Shown here: one piece after another, positions 5,589 to 8,697 of the stretch
Numbering within the stretch: position 1 is the first letter of the stretch
Layout: every line of letters starts with the position of its first letter
Assembly: GCA_036524115.1 (NCBI GenBank)
Contig: DATDCY010000076.1
Span: 1-8,697 of the forward strand
Direction: 5' to 3'
Origin: a bacterium
Lineage (GTDB): Bacteria > JAUVQV01 > DATDCY01
DNA: 8,697 nucleotides
Made by a program: the position numbers and the translations under genes
The notes under the pieces: generated by a model
Told to the model about the DNA's origin: nothing
The model's database searches: none
What the model saw: only the letters and a program-made list of their open reading frames with translations

Positions 5589-7472
5589 TCAGGGACGCGC
5601 CGGCGCCGCGGCCAGCGGCGGGTCCGTCAGCACCGGGCCGAGCGCCGCGTCGTCGGCCGCGTCCCGGATCGCGCCGGCGGCGGGCCCGCCCGGGCCCCAC
5701 CAGTTCTCCGTGGCATCGATCGGCTCGGCGGTGTTGCTCTCGATCGCAAAGCGCAGGTTGCCCTCCAGCGCGTTGCGCCGCAGCGGGTCGCGCGGGCTGT
5801 CGGTCGAGACGCCGTTGCCGGCGTTGCCGGCGATCCGGCTGCCGGTGACGCGCCCCTCGGTCCGCCGCAGCTGGATACCGGCGCCGTTGTTCGCCACGAA
5901 CTCGCACGCCTCGATGCTCAGCCGGCAGTCGCTGGCGCGCAGCCCCGGCGTGTTCCCCTCGAAGCGGGTGCCGGCGACCGATCCCTCCGATTCGCGCACG
6001 TGCAGTCCCGCGAGGGCGTTGTCGAGGATGGCCGACCCGGTGAGCGAGAAGGTCGAGCGCAGAAGCTGCACGCCGAGCGTGTTGCCGGCGATCACCAGCC
6101 GCTCGAGGGCGGCGGTCGAGTCGCGGAAGCGCAGGGCGCTGCCGCTGCCGGTCACCGTGCAGTCGGCGAGGGCGACGGTCGACTCCTGGAACTGGATGGA
6201 GCGGAGGTTGTCGCGAAAGATCGCGTGGTCGACGCGAAAGCGCGAGAAGTGCCCGTGCAGGCCGCGGAAGGAGCGCTCGATGAGCACCCACGCCAGGCGG
6301 CTCTCCTCGGCGTCGGCGCCCATGATGTTGAGCGCGCCCCAGCGTCCCGGCCCCTCGCCGTCGAGCGCGGTGAAGACGATCGGGGCCTCGGGCGTCCCCT
6401 CCGCCAGGAGGCGGCCCTGGATGAAGATCTCGCTCTCGCCGAGGCCGTCGCCGTCGCTGTCGCGGAACGCGAAGCGCACGACCGTGCCGGGCGCCACGGT
6501 CAGGGTCGCCCCCGGCGCGACCATCACGGTGCCGTCGACGAGGACCTCGCCTTCCCAGCGGGCGTCCTCGCCGATGAACTGCTCACCGCGGTAGACGCGG
6601 GCGGGCTCCGACCGCGGGGGCACGCGCGGCTCGAACGGCGGCGGCATCCGTCCCCAGTCCCTCGCGATGCCCGCGGCGCGCGGATCCTCGACCCGGTGCA
6701 CGCGCTGCGGGTCGCCCCCGGCCGGCGGTGCGCCGGCGGCGCCCCAGAGGATGTCGGCCACGCCCCCGCGGAACGTGGACCCCTGGATGCGCGGGTGCGA
6801 GCCCGGTGCCGCGATCAGCCCCTCGTGCTCGCCGGCCGAGGCCGCGACATCCTCGAGCGCGGGGCTCGATCCGGGCCAGCAGGCGACGCCGACGTCCTCG
6901 GCGTCCACCCGGACCCGGAGCAGGCGCGGAGCGGCGCCGAGGTGGGCCGCGAGTCCCTGGCGCACCCCCGAGATCGCGACGTCAGACAGCGCGGGAGACG
7001 AGCCGATGAGCGTGAAACCGGTCTCCGCCCCCGACAGGCGGGCATGGCGGATCTCCCCCTCGCCGCCGTCGAAGATGATCCCGCCCCAGCGCTCCCCGGC
7101 GGTCTCCCCCGGGGCGGGGGGGATCTGCTCGAACGACACCGGCCGGTCCCGCTCCCCCTCCACGATCAACCGCCCGCGCACGAGCAGCTCCGTGGCGTTG
7201 TCGAGGAACTGCGGCTCGGTCTTCGTCGTGTCCGCCGGCCGCACGAGCACGCGCGTCCCGGCGAGGATGCGCAGCGTCCGCCCGCGCGGGACCAGGACGT
7301 CGTCGGCGAGGGTGACGGTCCCCGACCACACGCCGTCCTCGCGCAGCGTGCCCTGCGCGGAGGCGGGGGAGGCCGGCGGCGCGGGGGGGGGCCTGGCACC
7401 CGGCGCGGCGCAGCCGGTCGCGGTGAACGCTGCGAGGCCGAGCGTCAGGAGCGCGCGCAGCCCACGGGACAT
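5589..7472 (-). CDS. Right-handed parallel beta-helix lipoprotein
   Basis: The 627-residue product has a lipoprotein signal ending TATGC, so Cys21 is probably lipidated, followed by a Pro/Ala tether to about residue 40. The rest is a beta-solenoid of CASH/NosD type. It has short strands separated by Asn/Gly turns, with repeated segments such as AGNTLGVQLLRS and FEGNTPGLRASD, and a terminal ENWWGPGG motif (589-596) typical of this fold. Two N-terminal caps with the pattern PxGxTLxIxxGTxVxxR occur at about 61-78 and 319-333, so the protein is an internal duplication. A DxDxDG loop (338-343) may bind calcium. Beta-helix lipoproteins often bind or process polysaccharide or glycan, but no catalytic residues can be assigned here. 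Its ATG shares a base with the stop codon of the upstream binding-protein gene (TGATG), so the two are probably translated together. Confidence 0.88.
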   Translation of the reverse strand: MSRGLRALLTLGLAAFTATGCAAPGARPPPAPPASPASAQGTLREDGVWSGTVTLADDVLVPRGRTLRILAGTRVLVRPADTTKTEPQFLDNATELLVRGRLIVEGERDRPVSFEQIPPAPGETAGERWGGIIFDGGEGEIRHARLSGAETGFTLIGSSPALSDVAISGVRQGLAAHLGAAPRLLRVRVDAEDVGVACWPGSSPALEDVAASAGEHEGLIAAPGSHPRIQGSTFRGGVADILWGAAGAPPAGGDPQRVHRVEDPRAAGIARDWGRMPPPFEPRVPPRSEPARVYRGEQFIGEDARWEGEVLVDGTVMVAPGATLTVAPGTVVRFAFRDSDGDGLGESEIFIQGRLLAEGTPEAPIVFTALDGEGPGRWGALNIMGADAEESRLAWVLIERSFRGLHGHFSRFRVDHAIFRDNLRSIQFQESTVALADCTVTGSGSALRFRDSTAALERLVIAGNTLGVQLLRSTFSLTGSAILDNALAGLHVRESEGSVAGTRFEGNTPGLRASDCRLSIEACEFVANNGAGIQLRRTEGRVTGSRIAGNAGNGVSTDSPRDPLRRNALEGNLRFAIESNTAEPIDATENWWGPGGPAAGAIRDAADDAALGPVLTDPPLAAAPARP

Positions 7473-8068
7473 CAGATCAGGCGCTTGTCCTTGAGAAACT
7501 GCTTGGCCACGTCGCGCGCCGGCCGCTGAGCCGCATCCTGCACGAGCTTCGCGAGCGTCGCGTCGTTGATCGCCCCGGAGAGCTTGTTGACGAGGCGGCT
7601 GAGCGCGGGGAACTTCTTGAGGGTGTCCTTGCGGATCACCGGGGCGACCAGCGTCGGCGGCGTCATGCCCGCGTGCCCGGTCATCCCCCAGGGCTCGAGC
7701 CAGACCAGGTTGAACCGCTGCTCGTACTCGCGCCGCACGATCTCGCGCACGTCGGCCGCGGCCTCGCCGGCCGGGCGGCCGAGGATCTCACGCAACGCCA
7801 CCCCGGGGTCCTCCAGGTAGAGGTCGACGTCGGCGGTCTGCAGCGCCGCGTGCATGGCCTTGCTGTCCGGGTAGTTCTTGGTCACGATCGTCGTGCCGGT
7901 GCGCTCGCTGACCATCCAGGTGAAGATCTCCGCGAGCACCTCCTGCTCCTTGCCCGGGAGCCGGCCCACGAAGATCGTCTTGCCGACGCAGGCCTCCGCC
8001 GGCCACCAGGAGACGAGCATGGCGACGGCGCCGATGGCCGCGATCACGGCCGCGAACGTCTTTCTCAT
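7472..8068 (-). CDS. OpuAC-like periplasmic substrate-binding protein (glycine betaine/choline type)
   Basis: The ATG at 8068 is preferred because GGAGG lies five bases before it and a Sec signal follows (MRKTFAAVIAAIGAVAMLVS, cleavage near residue 26); the frame opens 17 codons earlier without these signs. The mature 170-residue protein follows the OpuAC order: an opening K-TIFVGRLPGKEQEVLAEI strand-helix, HAALQTADVDLYLEDPGVAL (73-92), NLVWLEPWG (120-128), a PVIRKDTLKKFPAL segment, then NKLSGAIND and a final VAKQFLKDKRLI. The family normally runs 270-300 residues, so this 198-residue form is compact, probably with the second lobe reduced. Trp residues 52, 123 and 127 are candidates for a cation-pi ligand cage. 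No permease or ATPase gene is adjacent, so it is an orphan binding protein or works with a remote transporter. Partial truncation is unlikely, since both ends match the family. Confidence 0.8.
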   Translation of the reverse strand: MRKTFAAVIAAIGAVAMLVSWWPAEACVGKTIFVGRLPGKEQEVLAEIFTWMVSERTGTTIVTKNYPDSKAMHAALQTADVDLYLEDPGVALREILGRPAGEAAADVREIVRREYEQRFNLVWLEPWGMTGHAGMTPPTLVAPVIRKDTLKKFPALSRLVNKLSGAINDATLAKLVQDAAQRPARDVAKQFLKDKRLI

Positions 8069-8086
8069 CAAGTCCTCCGTCGATCC

Positions 8087-8148
8087 TGTGTTGCCACAAC
8101 CACAAAACGCGCTGCTCATGATAGGCCAATCCGTCCGGTGTTGCCACC
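8087..8148. promoter_or_regulatory. Paired dyads and weak promoter upstream of the OpuAC-like gene
   Basis: The sequence gtgttgccac occurs twice, at 8088-8097 and 8138-8147, 50 bases apart. Both have 4-bp complementary arms around ttgc, and the outer pair changes from t-a to g-c, so symmetry is kept. On the minus strand, TATCAT (8123-8118) with TGGCAA (8146-8141) at 17-base spacing is a weak promoter that overlaps one dyad. This looks like a two-site operator, perhaps for an osmotic or substrate-responsive regulator; the regulator is not in the window. Confidence 0.4.
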
Positions 8149-8161
8149 CCCGCCGGGCGCG

Positions 8162-8697
8162 TCAGCCGCACACCTCGGCGAGCGCGCCGGCGACCAGGAA
8201 ACAGGCCGCTCCCGCGAGGAGGGTCGTCGCGAAGCCGGAAGTGGCAGCGACCAGGAGCGCCGCCGCCAGGCCGAGGACCGAGAACGCCGCCCAGACCGCC
8301 CAGCCCCAGGCGACGAGGAGGCGCTCCCCGAGCAGCGCAAGCGCGCCCGGGAACGGCGACCCGAGGAGATAGCCGAGGAAGCCCGCCGCAGCCCCGGCGA
8401 CAACGAGCCGCGACCAGAGGGGTGCGCCACCGATCACGCCGGCCAGCGCGGGCACCAGAGCCGCGGCGAGCATCAGGACGACCGCAAGGACACCGCAGCG
8501 GCGGCGTTGGGCGGCCGCTGCCGCGAAGGGGCGCTGCGCCCGCGCACTCCCGACGGCGCCGGCGGCCAGGAAGACGGCAAGCGTCGCCACCGCCGGCGCC
8601 GGAGAGCCCACCACCTGGACGTGGGCGAGCAGGCCGACCCCGGCCACGGCCGTGCCGAGTCCGATGGCGCCGAAGTGGACGGCCGCGGCCAGCCGCC
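8162..8697 (-). CDS. C-terminal membrane part of a spermidine-synthase-like polytopic protein (5' partial)
   Basis: The frame is open to the right edge; a GTG at 8647 is internal, since the 16 preceding codons continue a hydrophobic helix. The visible 177 residues contain about five transmembrane helices. Their layout matches the C-terminal membrane half of the fused MFS/spermidine-synthase-like family. The corresponding family features include FGAIGLG at the start of the first helix, GSPFPGAL (in place of the usual GMPFPLG) and WGWAVWAAFSVLG (in place of AWAVNGAASVLG). The Asn of that last motif is replaced by Trp here. The soluble methyltransferase-fold domain, if present, would lie outside the window, so enzymatic activity cannot be judged. 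The gene ends 93 bases before the OpuAC-like gene. Confidence 0.55.
   Translation of the reverse strand, partial: RLAAAVHFGAIGLGTAVAGVGLLAHVQVVGSPAPAVATLAVFLAAGAVGSARAQRPFAAAAAQRRRCGVLAVVLMLAAALVPALAGVIGGAPLWSRLVVAGAAAGFLGYLLGSPFPGALALLGERLLVAWGWAVWAAFSVLGLAAALLVAATSGFATTLLAGAACFLVAGALAEVCG

Noticed and set aside
4810-6291. 493-codon minus-strand frame spanning the phosphoesterase and beta-helix genes
   Set aside because: It is a frame shadow of two genes that have clear domain motifs in their own frames.
6000-7529. 509-codon plus-strand frame opposite the beta-helix gene
   Set aside because: It is antisense low-complexity sequence; the minus-strand frame has a lipobox, duplicated caps and NWWGPGG.
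8069-8119. 17-codon N-terminal extension of the OpuAC-like protein
   Set aside because: The segment MSSAFCGCGNTGSTEDL would precede a normal signal peptide, and GGAGG is placed for the internal ATG at 8068.

Overview
This is a GC-rich chromosomal window from a Gram-negative-type (diderm) bacterium. The evidence is the cell-envelope content: a LysM lytic transglycosylase, two or three Sec-exported periplasmic proteins, a lipoprotein and a periplasmic solute-binding protein. The codon bias and style of intergenic repeats would fit a GC-rich deltaproteobacterial, Myxococcota or Methylomirabilota-like lineage, but the sequence alone does not settle the phylum. I see no rRNA, tRNA, CRISPR array, transposase or phage gene.

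Layout: a plus-strand gene cut by the left edge (1-1530) encodes an MltD-like membrane-bound lytic transglycosylase with three LysM domains. It converges on a minus-strand block that fills the rest of the window. The roughly 600-base gap between the convergent genes (1531-2125) holds no gene but is packed with small dyad-rich repeats. These include arm-hairpin-arm units, a perfect 45-bp direct repeat and an inverted pair of elements of about 105 bp with GTGG heads. Together they look like an array of REP/BIME-type or MITE-like non-autonomous elements.

Minus-strand genes, read from right to left: the C-terminus of a polytopic membrane protein resembling the membrane part of spermidine-synthase-like proteins (8162-8697, cut by the right edge); a short OpuAC-like glycine betaine-type binding protein (7472-8068), whose stop overlaps the start of a parallel beta-helix lipoprotein (5589-7472); a calcineurin-like phosphoesterase (4796-5524); an exported protein with two degenerate thioredoxin-like domains and C-terminal TPRs (3132-4610); and an exported protein of unknown family with a GGYG/Pro-Ala repeat tail (2126-3016).

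Most minus-strand genes seem to be separately transcribed. A near-consensus sigma70-type promoter precedes the 3016 gene, an extended -10 precedes the phosphoesterase, and weaker candidates precede the other two. The only clear translational coupling is the OpuAC-like/beta-helix pair. The parts most worth following up are the intergenic repeat array, that coupled pair, and the redox-degenerate thioredoxin-TPR fusion.
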